From positions 1,116,001 through 1,180,000 of the forward strand of contig NZ_AP022575.1 in assembly GCF_010730055.1 (NCBI RefSeq): a stretch of DNA of 64,000 nucleotides, read 5' to 3'. Position numbers and translations under genes: made by a program. The stretch is from Mycobacterium shinjukuense. Lineage in GTDB: Bacteria > Actinomycetota > Actinomycetes > Mycobacteriales > Mycobacteriaceae. Position 1 is the stretch's first letter. Each line of letters opens with the position of its first letter. The notes beneath the pieces are model-generated. The model saw nothing but the letters and a program-made list of their open reading frames with translations. It ran no database searches and had not been told where the DNA came from. Positions 42,353-53,835 of this stretch are shown here, in pieces.

Positions 42353-43890
42353 TGCCCAACTCGACCGCACTCAACGCCGCGCGCCGTCTCGCCGACCTGA
42401 TGGCACTGGCCGACGGCGCGCCGCTCGACCTCGTCGTCATCGGCGGCGGCATCACCGGCGCGGGCATCGCCCTGGACGCCGCCTCTCGCGGCCTGCGGGT
42501 GGCCCTAGTGGAAAAGCACGATCTGGCGTTCGGCACCAGCCGGTGGAGTTCGAAGCTGGTGCACGGCGGCCTGCGCTATCTGGCGAGCGGCAACGTGGGC
42601 ATCGCCCGGCGCAGCGCCATCGAACGCGGAATCCTGATGACGCGCAACGCTCCTCATCTCGTGCGCGCGATGCCGCAGCTGGTACCGCTGCTGCCGTCGA
42701 TGGGTCGCACCAAGCGTGCGTTGGTGCGCACCGGGTTTCTCGCGGGCGACGCGTTGCGGATGCTGGCGGGTACGCCGTCGTCGACGCTGCCCCGGTCGCG
42801 CCGAATTACGGCCCGGCGCGTCGTGCAGATGGCTCCTACGGTGGCGCGTGCGGGCCTGGACGGCGGGCTGCTCGCCTACGACGGCCAGCTGATCGACGAC
42901 GCCAGGCTGGTCATCGCGGTCGCGCGTACCGCCGCACAGTACGGCGCCCGGATCCTCACCCAGGTGGCGGCGTCACAGGCCACCGCCACCTCGGTGCGGT
43001 TGACCGACCGGCGCACCGGGCAGGCGTTCGACGTATCGGCCCGCGCGGTCATCAACGCCGCGGGAGTGTGGGGCGGGCACATCGATCCCACGCTGAGGCT
43101 GCGGCCCAGCCGCGGAACCCACCTGGTCTTCGATGCCGGCGCTTTCGGCAATCCGACTGCGGCGCTGACCATTCCGATTCCCGGTGAACTCAACCGCTTC
43201 GTGTTCGCCATGCCCGAGCAGCTGGGCCGGGTCTACCTCGGGCTGACCGACGAAGATGCTCCGGGCCCGATTCCCGATGTGCCACAACCGTCGCCGGAGG
43301 AAATCGGGTTCCTGCTGGACACGGTGAACACCGCGTTGCAAAGCCCGGTGGCGGCGTCCGACGTCGTCGGAGCCTACGCCGGCCTGCGGCCGCTGATCGA
43401 CACCGGTGAAGGCCGCACCGCCGACGTGTCCCGCGACCACGCCGTCGTCGAGTCGCCGTCCGGGGTCATCAGCGTGGTCGGCGGCAAGCTGACCGAATAC
43501 CGTTACATGGCCGAGGATGTGCTGAATCGCGCGATCGGCCTGCGGCGGCTGCCGGCCGCGGCTTGCCGCACTCGCAACCTGCCGCTGATCGGCGCGCCCG
43601 CCAACCCCGGGCCGGCCGCCGGCGGGCATGCGGGCCTGCCCGAATCGCTGGTGGCGCGCTACGGGGCCGAGGCGGCCAATGTCGTTGCCACGGCAAGCTG
43701 TGCGCGTCCCGTCGAGCCGGTCGCCGACGGCATCGACGTGACCCGGGCGGAGTTCGAGTACGCCGTGACCCACGAGGGCGCGTTGGATGTCGACGACATC
43801 CTCGATCGCCGGACCCGGATCGGTCTGGTGCCGCGCGATCGCGAGCGGGTGGTCAACGTCGCCGAGGAGTTCCTCGCCGAGGTTGGGTGA
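42352..43890 (+). CDS. glpD1: Glycerol-3-phosphate dehydrogenase GlpD1
   Basis: 512 residues. FAD-binding VVIGGGITGAGIALDAASRG and LVEKHDLAFGTSRWSSKLVHGGLRYL, the GlpD signature. Later YAGLRPLIDTGEGRTADVSRDH and VVGGKLTEYRYMAEDV, and a C-terminal helical domain. It oxidises glycerol-3-phosphate to DHAP and passes electrons to menaquinone at the membrane. It is the second gene of an operon with the TetR regulator. DHAP would be the substrate for the AGPS-like enzyme across the operator. Confidence 0.93.
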   Translation: MPNSTALNAARRLADLMALADGAPLDLVVIGGGITGAGIALDAASRGLRVALVEKHDLAFGTSRWSSKLVHGGLRYLASGNVGIARRSAIERGILMTRNAPHLVRAMPQLVPLLPSMGRTKRALVRTGFLAGDALRMLAGTPSSTLPRSRRITARRVVQMAPTVARAGLDGGLLAYDGQLIDDARLVIAVARTAAQYGARILTQVAASQATATSVRLTDRRTGQAFDVSARAVINAAGVWGGHIDPTLRLRPSRGTHLVFDAGAFGNPTAALTIPIPGELNRFVFAMPEQLGRVYLGLTDEDAPGPIPDVPQPSPEEIGFLLDTVNTALQSPVAASDVVGAYAGLRPLIDTGEGRTADVSRDHAVVESPSGVISVVGGKLTEYRYMAEDVLNRAIGLRRLPAAACRTRNLPLIGAPANPGPAAGGHAGLPESLVARYGAEAANVVATASCARPVEPVADGIDVTRAEFEYAVTHEGALDVDDILDRRTRIGLVPRDRERVVNVAEEFLAEVG

Positions 43891-43943
43891 GCAGACGCAA
43901 AAGCCCCCGAAAACACCGGTTTTCGGGGGCTTTTGCGTCTGCT
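43890..43943. terminator. 25-bp perfect hairpin between converging glpD1 and accD6
   Basis: The left arm runs 43890-43914 and the right arm 43919-43943, fully complementary over 25 bp with a 4-base loop (ACCG). The arms include GCAGACGCAAAAGCCCCCG and end with AAAAC/GTTTT at the loop. It is symmetric, starts at the last base of the glpD1 stop and lies 16 bases from the accD6 stop (43960). A bidirectional terminator is the simplest reading, although no U-tract follows the stem on either side. Confidence 0.75.
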
Positions 43944-43959
43944 CGCGAGGGGTGGTGCG

Positions 43960-45381
43960 CTACAGGGGAATGTTCTTGTGCCGGCCGCGGCGTGCCGGCG
44001 CCTGGGCCAGCGCCTCGGTGAGCTTGCTGCGCGTGTGCGCCGGGTCGATCTTCTCGTCGACCACACCGATGTCGATCGCGCTGTCCACGCCACCGGCGAT
44101 GCGCTCGTGCTCGGCGGCCAGCGCGTCATGCAGCGCTTCGCGCTCGTGATCGGGTGCCGCGGCCAGCTTCTTCTTGTGCAAAATGCCGACGGCTGCCTTG
44201 GCGCCCATCACCGCAACCTCGGCGTCCGGCCAGGCGAACACCTTGGTCGCGTTGAGCGAGCGGGAGTTCATCGCAATGTAGGCCCCGCCGTAGGTCTTTC
44301 GGGTGACCAGTGTGACCCGCGGAACGGTGCACTCGCCGAACGCGTGCAGCAGTTTGGCGCCGCGGCGCACCACGCCACCCCACTCCTGGTCGACCCCGGG
44401 CAGATAGCCGGGGACATCGACAACCACCACCAGCGGGATCCCGAACGCGTCGCACAGCCGCACGAAACGCGCTGCCTTCTCTGCGCTTTCGGAGTTCAGG
44501 CAGCCGCCCAGCCGCAGCGGGTTATTGGCCAGCACACCGACCGTGCGACCCGACAGCCGGCCTAGCCCGACCACCATCGACGGCGCCCAATTGGCCTGGA
44601 ACTCGTCGAAAGGCACGTCCTGGTCGAGGATCGCGGTCACGATCGGACGCACGTCGTAGGCTCGCCGCGACGACTCGGGCAGCAACGCGTGAATGTCGGT
44701 GTCACCGGCCTCGGCCTTGCTGCGGTCGAAATGCCCTTGCTGGCAGAACAATCCGACCAGCCGGCGACCGCGCTGGTAGGCGTCGAGCTCGTCGTCGGCG
44801 ACGATGTGGCACACCCCGGACTTCTTGTGGTGGGTCTCTGGACCACCGAGCGACGCCATGTCCACGTCCTCGCCGGTGACGCTGCGCACCACGTCGGGCC
44901 CGGTGACGAACACCCGGCTTTCCGGCGCCATCACGACGACGTCGGTCAGCGCCGGTCCGTATGCGGCGCCGCCGGCGGCGAAGCCCACGACCACCGAGAT
45001 CTGCGGAATGTAGCCGGAGGCGCGGATCATGGCCTCGAAAACCTGCCCGACCGCATGCAATGCCCGCACGCCTTCGGCCAGCCGCGCGCCCCCCGAGTGC
45101 CAGATGCCCACGATCGGGCTCTGCTCCTCGATGGCGGTGTCGTAGGCGTCGACGATGTGCGCGCAGCCCTCGACACCCATGGCACCACCCATCACGGTGC
45201 CGTCCGTGCAGAACCCGATGGTGCGCACACCGTTGACGGTGCCGGCCGCCGCCAGCACCCCGGAGCGGTCACGCTCATGCAGCAGCTGCACGCTGCCGTC
45301 GTCGAAGAAATTGCTCAGCCGCAGCAGTGGGTCGCGGGGGTCGAGCGATTCGCCAACCGCCTCGGGGGCCATGAGTGTCAT
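43960..45381 (-). CDS. accD6: Acetyl/propionyl-CoA carboxylase beta subunit AccD6
   Basis: 473 residues. Carboxyltransferase signatures: GIWHSGGARLAEGV, VGFAAGGAAYGPALTD (first oxyanion hole), VVVVDVPGYLPGVDQE and LVTRKTYGGAYIAMNSR (second). It makes malonyl-CoA with the AccA3 subunit to feed fatty-acid and mycolate elongation. It is last in the fabD-acpM-kasA-kasB-accD6 run; the gap to kasB is about 40 bases. Its end faces the long hairpin. The gene between glpD1 and accD6 in M. tuberculosis (Rv2248) is absent. Confidence 0.95.
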   Translation of the reverse strand: MTLMAPEAVGESLDPRDPLLRLSNFFDDGSVQLLHERDRSGVLAAAGTVNGVRTIGFCTDGTVMGGAMGVEGCAHIVDAYDTAIEEQSPIVGIWHSGGARLAEGVRALHAVGQVFEAMIRASGYIPQISVVVGFAAGGAAYGPALTDVVVMAPESRVFVTGPDVVRSVTGEDVDMASLGGPETHHKKSGVCHIVADDELDAYQRGRRLVGLFCQQGHFDRSKAEAGDTDIHALLPESSRRAYDVRPIVTAILDQDVPFDEFQANWAPSMVVGLGRLSGRTVGVLANNPLRLGGCLNSESAEKAARFVRLCDAFGIPLVVVVDVPGYLPGVDQEWGGVVRRGAKLLHAFGECTVPRVTLVTRKTYGGAYIAMNSRSLNATKVFAWPDAEVAVMGAKAAVGILHKKKLAAAPDHEREALHDALAAEHERIAGGVDSAIDIGVVDEKIDPAHTRSKLTEALAQAPARRGRHKNIPL

Positions 45382-45422
45382 CGCAGGTCTCCTGTTCCGG
45401 TGGTGCCGCGGGGGTGGTGGCG

Positions 45423-46739
45423 CTAGTACCGCCCAAAGGCAATCGCCACATTGTGGCCGCCGAATCCGAACGAGTTGTTGATCGCGTACCGGTAATCACC
45501 GGGCCGCGGCTTACCCGCCACCACGTCCAAATCGATCTCCGGGTCGAGGTTTTCCAGATTCAGTGTCGGGGGGATCACCTGATCCCGCAACGCGAGCACG
45601 GTAAGGATCGATTCGACCGCCCCGACCGCTCCCACGGAGTGGCCGAGGGCGGACTTGGGCGCATACACCGCCGGCCTGTGGCCGGCCAGGGCGAGGTTGA
45701 TGGCCCTGCCCTCGGCCAGGTCGCCGACCTGGGTGCCGGTGGCATGCGCGTTGACGTGGTCGATGTCGCCCGGGGTGAGGCCCGCGAGCTGGATCGCCCG
45801 CGTCATCGCGTGCCCGGCGCGTTCGCCGTTGGGGTCGGGCGCCACCATGTGGTAGCCGTCGGAGGTGATGCTGGCGCCCATGATGCGCGCCAGGATGTTG
45901 GCGCCGCGCGCCTTGGCGCTCTCCTCGGTCTCGATCAGCAGCAGGGCGCCGGCCTCGCCGAACACGAAGCCGTCGCGGTCTCGGTCGAATGGCCGGCAGG
46001 CGCCGGCGGGGTTGTCGTTGTTGGTGGACATCACGATGCGCATCTGGGCGAACCCAGCAATCGGCACCGCCTCGATCCTGGTCTCCACGCCACCGCAGAT
46101 GGCGGCGTCGGCCTCACCGAGAACGATCTGTTGCCAGGCGCGGGCGACGGCTTCCGAACCGGATGCGCAGGCCGACACCGGCGTCATCACCCCCGCCTTG
46201 GCGTGCCGCTCGAGTCCCACCGCGGCGGCCGCGCCGTTGGGCATGTACTTCTGCACGGCCAGCGGCGACACCGCCTTCATACCGCGAGCACGCATGTCGT
46301 CGTAGCTAAAGACCAGTTCCTCGGCCGAGCCCAGCCCGGTGCCGATCGACACCATCAATCGGTTGGTGTCGATCTCGGGCGAGCCGGCGTTCTCCCAGAG
46401 GCGCCGGCTCAGCACGGTGGACATCCGCTGCAGATAGCCCATCCGGCGCAATTCGATCCGCGTCAGCTGGTGATCGAATTCCTCCAACAGATGGCCGCCG
46501 ATGCGCACCGGCAGGTCGAACTGCTCCACGAACGGGTCGTCGAGGGTACGGATCCCGCTCTGGCAGTCCAGCAACAACTTCCACGTGGTCTCCGCGTCGG
46601 TTGCCAATGCCGTCGTCATGGCAACGCCGGTGACAACGACATCGGGAAAGGCTTTCCCGGTAACCAGCTCCGTCATCGGTGTTGTCAACGTTCCTTCCGT
46701 GCTTGTCCGGCTCGCCCCCGCAAGCGGGGGGACGCCCAC
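45423..46739 (-). CDS. kasB: Beta-ketoacyl-ACP synthase KasB
   Basis: 438 residues from GTG 46739, the length of M. tuberculosis KasB. Thiolase-fold KAS II with catalytic Cys in VSACASGSE and the two His in VNAHATGTQ and KSALGHSVGA. It extends long meromycolate chains in the FAS-II complex. The first 21 residues (GVPPLAGASRTSTEG...) are encoded by a GC-rich inverted repeat. ATG 46676 (TELVTGKAFP) is the other possible start, with GGAAGGA about 14 bases upstream. Both starts deserve a test. It is 30 bases downstream of kasA. Confidence 0.95.
   Translation of the reverse strand: MGVPPLAGASRTSTEGTLTTPMTELVTGKAFPDVVVTGVAMTTALATDAETTWKLLLDCQSGIRTLDDPFVEQFDLPVRIGGHLLEEFDHQLTRIELRRMGYLQRMSTVLSRRLWENAGSPEIDTNRLMVSIGTGLGSAEELVFSYDDMRARGMKAVSPLAVQKYMPNGAAAAVGLERHAKAGVMTPVSACASGSEAVARAWQQIVLGEADAAICGGVETRIEAVPIAGFAQMRIVMSTNNDNPAGACRPFDRDRDGFVFGEAGALLLIETEESAKARGANILARIMGASITSDGYHMVAPDPNGERAGHAMTRAIQLAGLTPGDIDHVNAHATGTQVGDLAEGRAINLALAGHRPAVYAPKSALGHSVGAVGAVESILTVLALRDQVIPPTLNLENLDPEIDLDVVAGKPRPGDYRYAINNSFGFGGHNVAIAFGRY
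46697..46739 (-). repeat. GC-rich inverted repeat at the kasA-kasB junction
   Basis: On the minus strand, CCCCCGCTTGCGGGGGCGAG follows GTGGGCGTC. The CCCCGC-TT-GCGGGG core and flanks resemble the insert in the MIRU-like element at 36038-36090 (CCCACCCGCTTGCGGGGGAG). The element holds the annotated kasB GTG start and its first dozen codons. It can form a hairpin in the intercistronic mRNA. Confidence 0.55.
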
Positions 46740-46769
46740 CTCGGGCCGCGCTGCCCGCGATGTCGTGCT

Positions 46770-48020
46770 TTAGTAACGCCCGAACGCGAGCGCCACATTG
46801 TGGCCGCCGAAACCGAACGAGTTGTTGATCGCGTAACGGAAATCGCCGTAGCGGGGTTCGCCCGCGACGATGTCCAGGTCGATCTCGGGATCCGGGGTTT
46901 GGTAGTTCAGGGTGGGTGGGATGACCCCGTCGCGCAGGGTCAGCACCGTGAGCACCGCCTCGAGCGCGCCGACGGCGCCGATCGAGTGGCCCAGCGCCGA
47001 CTTCGGCGCATACACCGCGGCCCGCTCGCACCCGGCGACCCGGATGGCGTTGGCCTCCGCGGAGTCGCCGATCGGCGTCGCCGTCCCGTGCGCGTTGACG
47101 TGGTCGACGTCCGCCGGCGACAAGCCGGCCAGTTCCAGCGACCGCGCCATCGCCCTGCCGGCGCGCACACCGTCGGCCGCGGGCGCCACCATGTGGAATG
47201 CGTCCGAGGTGATGCCGGCACCCAGCAACCGGGCCAGCGGCTTGGCGCCGCGGGCCTTGGCGTGCTCCTCGGTCTCGATCAGCATGAGCGCCCCGGCCTC
47301 GCCGAACACGAAGCCGTCGCGGTCCTTGTCGAACGGGCGGGACGCGCCCTCGGGATCGTCGTTGCGGGTCGACATGGCTCGCATCATGGAGAACGCCGCG
47401 ATGGGCAGCGCCTCGATGGGACCCTCCACACCGCCGCAGACCGCGACATCCGCATCGCCCATGACGATCTGGCGCCACGCGTGCGCGATCGCCTCCGCGC
47501 CCGACGAACAGGCCGACACCGGGGTGATCACCCCGGCGCGGGCCCCGAGCTGCAGACCCACCACGGCCGCGGCGCCGTTGGGCATGATCATCTGCACGGC
47601 CAGCGGGGACACCTTGCGCGGCCCGCCCGCGTTCATCAGCTCGTAGCTTTCGACGATCCGCTCGGCGCCGCCCAGACCGGTGCCGACGACGACGGTGAAC
47701 CGATCCGGATCGACCTCCGGGGTGCCGGCTGCCTGCCACAGCTGACCGCTGAGCAATTTGCCCATCCGCTGGACGTAGGACATGCGGCGCATGTCAAGGC
47801 GGCCCATGTGGTTGTCGATCGGATCCTTGAGGTGCCCACCGATTTTGACGGGCAGGTCCCACTTGGCGACGAACTCGTCTTCAAGGACGCGGATGCCGCT
47901 CTCGCCGGCCAAAAGTCCCTTCCACGTGCTCTCGATGTCCGGCGAGATCGACGTCGTCGCGGTGACGGCGGTTACCACGACGCTGGGGTAACCACCATTG
48001 GCAGTGGAAGGTTTGGTCAC
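46770..48020 (-). CDS. kasA: Beta-ketoacyl-ACP synthase KasA
   Basis: 416 residues, the standard length. Catalytic Cys in VSACSSGAEAIAHAW and His residues in VNAHGTATPIGDS and KSALGHSIGA; C-terminal NNSFGFGGHNVALAFGRY. It condenses malonyl-AcpM with acyl-AcpM in early FAS-II elongation of mycolate precursors and is an essential drug target in M. tuberculosis. GTG 48020 overlaps the acpM stop (GTGA), so translation is coupled. Confidence 0.97.
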   Translation of the reverse strand: MTKPSTANGGYPSVVVTAVTATTSISPDIESTWKGLLAGESGIRVLEDEFVAKWDLPVKIGGHLKDPIDNHMGRLDMRRMSYVQRMGKLLSGQLWQAAGTPEVDPDRFTVVVGTGLGGAERIVESYELMNAGGPRKVSPLAVQMIMPNGAAAVVGLQLGARAGVITPVSACSSGAEAIAHAWRQIVMGDADVAVCGGVEGPIEALPIAAFSMMRAMSTRNDDPEGASRPFDKDRDGFVFGEAGALMLIETEEHAKARGAKPLARLLGAGITSDAFHMVAPAADGVRAGRAMARSLELAGLSPADVDHVNAHGTATPIGDSAEANAIRVAGCERAAVYAPKSALGHSIGAVGALEAVLTVLTLRDGVIPPTLNYQTPDPEIDLDIVAGEPRYGDFRYAINNSFGFGGHNVALAFGRY

Positions 48021-48364
48021 TTGCTTTCTGCTTCCAGCCTCGCCTTGACGTTGGCAACGGCCTCGGGGTTCTCCGACTCGAGCTTGGCGCGCAGCGCCTC
48101 GGCGGCCTCGGGGTTCTCTTCCTCGAGCTTCTGGATGTAGGCCACCACGTCACCGACGGTGCGCAACCCGGCCAGATCCTCGTCGGGAATCTTGACGCCG
48201 TACTTGTCCTCGGTCTGCACGGCGATCTCGACCATCGACAGCGAGTCGATGTCCAGGTCGTCGACGAACGACTTCTCCGGGGTGATCTCGGACGGCTCGA
48301 TGCCGGTGACTTCTTCGATGATTTCGGCGATACCGGCGATGATTTCTTCCTGAGTGACGGCCAC
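48017..48364 (-). CDS. acpM: Meromycolate-extension acyl carrier protein AcpM
   Basis: 115 residues from GTG 48364 with GAAGGGA upstream, equal in length to M. tuberculosis AcpM; the longer open frame to 48586 is ignored. The phosphopantetheine attachment Ser is in DLDIDSLSMVEI. The long flexible tail after about residue 80 (KLEEENPEAAEALRAKLES...) is typical of AcpM and not of ordinary ACPs. It carries the growing acyl chain for KasA/KasB and is charged by FabD. Confidence 0.97.
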   Translation of the reverse strand: MAVTQEEIIAGIAEIIEEVTGIEPSEITPEKSFVDDLDIDSLSMVEIAVQTEDKYGVKIPDEDLAGLRTVGDVVAYIQKLEEENPEAAEALRAKLESENPEAVANVKARLEAESK

Positions 48365-48432
48365 AGTTGCTTCCCTTCGTGTTGTGTGCAAATCGAACTG
48401 ACGTGCCTTGGTGCTTCTGGGCAAGCCGGCGA

Positions 48433-49353
48433 TTACAGGTTTGCCAACTCGTCCAGATCTGCGGGTGACTTGACGGCGTGCGTCGGAACCCCCCGAAGTT
48501 CGCGTTTGGCGATGCCGCTGAGGGTGCCCGCGGGGGGGAACTCCACGATCGCCGTGACATTGTGCTCCCGCAGCGTTGCGGTGCACAGGTCCCAGCGCAC
48601 CGGCTGGGTGAGCTGAGAGACCAGCGTCGTAATCGCCGCCGCCGCGGACGGGACCGGCTTTCCGTCGCGGTTGGACAGCAGCGTGGCGGTGGGCTCGGCG
48701 GTCGCCACGTTGGCCGCTGCAGCCGCGAAGCCTTCGAGGGCCGAAGCCATGAACTCGGTGTGGAACGCGCCAGCGACACCCAACGCGCGCACCCGGGCCT
48801 TGGCCGGGGGGTCTTCGGCGAGCTTCTCCAATGACGTGAGCCGGCCGGCGGCGACGATCTGGCCGGCGGCGTTGCGGTTGGCCGCAACCAGGTCGAGCTG
48901 CTCGAGGCGGCTCAGCACCTCGGTCTCGTCACCGCCGAGCACCGCGGACATCCCGGTCGGCTCGGTGGCGCACGCCTTGGCCATCTCGGCGCCCCGGGCG
49001 GCGGCCAGCGTGACCGCGTCGTCGGCGGCCAGCACACCGGCGATCGCGTAGGCCGCGATTTCACCGACGGAGTGGCCGGCCACGATCATCTTTGCAGCGA
49101 CGTTTGTGCCGTCGAGCGCGCCTCGCCTGGTCAGCTCGTGGTGGGCCAGCAGCGTGGTCGCGACGATCAAGGGCTGCGCAATCGCGGTGTCGGTGATCTC
49201 CTCGGTCGACGCGGTGGTGCCCAGCCGTGCCAGATCCAGGCCACAGGCCTGCGACCACGCCGCGACCCGGGCCGCCGCGCCGGGCAGATCCAGCCACGGC
49301 GCCAGCATTCCCTCGGTTTGCGAACCCTGTCCGGGCGCGAGCAACGCAATCAC
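48433..49353 (-). CDS. fabD: Malonyl-CoA:AcpM acyltransferase FabD
   Basis: 306 residues from GTG 49353. The active-site motif is VAGHSVGEIAAY (GHSxG) and the catalytic His lies in GVAGAFHTEFM; LLAPGQGSQTEGM opens the fold. It loads malonyl groups from malonyl-CoA onto AcpM. It is first in the fasII operon, 68 bases upstream of acpM, and preceded by a MabR-type operator at 49420-49440. Confidence 0.95.
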   Translation of the reverse strand: MIALLAPGQGSQTEGMLAPWLDLPGAAARVAAWSQACGLDLARLGTTASTEEITDTAIAQPLIVATTLLAHHELTRRGALDGTNVAAKMIVAGHSVGEIAAYAIAGVLAADDAVTLAAARGAEMAKACATEPTGMSAVLGGDETEVLSRLEQLDLVAANRNAAGQIVAAGRLTSLEKLAEDPPAKARVRALGVAGAFHTEFMASALEGFAAAAANVATAEPTATLLSNRDGKPVPSAAAAITTLVSQLTQPVRWDLCTATLREHNVTAIVEFPPAGTLSGIAKRELRGVPTHAVKSPADLDELANL

Positions 49354-49419
49354 GTGTCTAAGAGAACACTGTGGAAACGGTTTTGCGCGGTCTAACAGAT
49401 TATGAACCTCGTCTTAGGT

Positions 49420-49440
49420 TTTTGTATACACCCCACAAAA
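49420..49440. promoter_or_regulatory. MabR-type operator of the fasII promoter
   Basis: TTTTGT-N9-ACAAAA (TTTTGT 49420-49425, ACAAAA 49435-49440) is a perfect 6-bp inverted repeat in the 159-base gap between mabR and fabD, 67 bases upstream of the fabD start. This arrangement agrees with the MabR binding site I recall for the fasII promoter of mycobacteria. The spacer contains TATACA, which may be the -10 region. Confidence 0.8.
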
Positions 49441-49512
49441 CATCCCCCTAAGCTACGTGTTTGAGATCGGTCCGCGACCTGTCATCTCGATCACTATCCG
49501 CTCGTAGGGTCG

Positions 49513-50829
49513 CTACCAGCCGCCTGGAGCCCCGCTGAGTGGGAGCGGACGCTGGGGCGGCGCGCTGTTTCCGACGTCCACATGATGCGTTGGATGATGC
49601 GTCGGATAGTTGAGTTGGCCCACGGTCGCCGCCACCCGCAGGACGTAGGCGTCCCGCGGCTGGGTGGGATCGCGGCCGGTGAAGTCGGTGATGCGTTTGA
49701 GTCGGTAGCGGACGGTGTTTGGATGAACGAACAACTTCCTGGCACAGGCCTCAATCGCACCGCCACAATCCAAGTACGCATCCAGTGTCTCGATGAGCGT
49801 GGGCCCGGCATCGGCCAGCGGACGCATGACGTCGGTGTGCAGCGCCACGATCGCCGATGCGTCCCCCATCAGGGCGCGTTCCGGCAGCAGTTCGCGGGCC
49901 AGCACCGGCCGCGGCGCGGCGCGCCAGCCGGCGACGGCGTTCATCCCGGAAATCGCCTCACTGGCGCTGTGGTAGGCCGCGGTGAGCATGGGCGCCGTCG
50001 GCCCGATCACCACCGGGCCGTCGGAGAAGGCATCCAGCAGGTCCTTGGAGAACTTCTCGGTCGGCGACAACTGGCCGGACACGATCGCCACCAACCAGGT
50101 GCCGTGCACGTCGGTGAGGGCCGCGCGGCCATGGCGAGCGGCGATGTCGCGGACCACCTGGCTGGCGCGTTCGCTGCTGACAACCGGGCCGTTGGAGCTG
50201 TCACGCCCGGGCGCCGGGATGCCCACCACCACCGTCGCCGGGGCGGTCGTGTCCCAGTTCAACGCGGCCGCCCGGGACAGCAGCTCGGGGCCGGTGTCGC
50301 CGCGCACCACCGCATCGACGACGCTGGCCTCCATCCGGCTGTCCCAGGTGCCGCGCGCCTCGGCCGCATCGGCATAGGCGGTGGCGGCGGTGAATGCCAG
50401 GTCGCGGCTGTACTTCAAGATGCCCACCGTGAGCGCGGTCAGCTGTTCCTCGGAGCGGGCCAGCAAGGGCACCACCTCTTCGAAGAACTCCATGGTGACC
50501 CGCACCATGTCCACCGTTTGGCGCAGCGCGATCCGCCGGGTCAGGTCCTGGGGCACCAGTTCGAACGCCTGCGCGGTGTAGCTGACGTTGCTGTGCGGGT
50601 CACGCATCCACTCCACGAAGTTCACCACCGCCGTCTGCACCACCAGCGCGACGCTGGCGCGCTGGGAGGCTTCCAGCTCGGCGAAGAACGGCAATCGTTC
50701 CTGCATGGCCGAGACCGCCTCGGTGGCCAGCCGGCCCGAATACTGCTTTAACCGTCGCAGCAGGGAATCGGGCACGGTGTCGAGCAGTTCCAGCGGCGAC
50801 CCGAGCGGGGCGAATTGGTTGTTGGTCAC
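49513..50829 (-). CDS. mabR: FAS-II transcriptional activator MabR (PucR/CdaR family)
   Basis: 438 residues from GTG 50829. The C-terminal PucR-type HTH is GGAIEACARKLFVHPNTVRYRLKRI. The middle domain (VVVGIPAPGRDSSNGPVV ... ALTDVHGTWLVAIVSG) is the GGDEF-related regulatory part, and the N-terminus (RLATEAVSAMQERLPFFAELEASQRASVALV) is the helical sensor. In M. tuberculosis (Rv2242) it responds to long-chain acyl-CoA and controls fabD-acpM-kasA-kasB-accD6. It sits upstream of fabD on the same strand. The C-terminal tail (THHPTHHVDVG) has two PTHH repeats. Confidence 0.93.
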   Translation of the reverse strand: MTNNQFAPLGSPLELLDTVPDSLLRRLKQYSGRLATEAVSAMQERLPFFAELEASQRASVALVVQTAVVNFVEWMRDPHSNVSYTAQAFELVPQDLTRRIALRQTVDMVRVTMEFFEEVVPLLARSEEQLTALTVGILKYSRDLAFTAATAYADAAEARGTWDSRMEASVVDAVVRGDTGPELLSRAAALNWDTTAPATVVVGIPAPGRDSSNGPVVSSERASQVVRDIAARHGRAALTDVHGTWLVAIVSGQLSPTEKFSKDLLDAFSDGPVVIGPTAPMLTAAYHSASEAISGMNAVAGWRAAPRPVLARELLPERALMGDASAIVALHTDVMRPLADAGPTLIETLDAYLDCGGAIEACARKLFVHPNTVRYRLKRITDFTGRDPTQPRDAYVLRVAATVGQLNYPTHHPTHHVDVGNSAPPQRPLPLSGAPGGW

Positions 50830-50882
50830 GCCTAAAAGCTACGCGCGATTTCTGGAAGTTCCTACTAAGCGAGCCGAGCGCG

Positions 50883-53675
<2,793 letters not shown>

Positions 53676-53835
53676 CGCACTGCTCCTGTAGTTGGCGGGC
53701 GATCCGGCGGGTGGTCGTCTCCTATCGTGCCGCACCGATGACCCGGGCGGATAGCCGCCGTCCGGTCGCTACCGACGTTCGCGGGTCCGGACCGCCCGCC
53801 GAAATCGGTGCCGCGACCCGGTAACGTCATGAGCC

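Noticed and set aside
45375..48140. 921-codon plus-strand open frame over accD6/kasB/kasA
   Set aside because: Antisense to three well-recognised FAS-II genes; the apparent internal duplication just mirrors KasA/KasB similarity.
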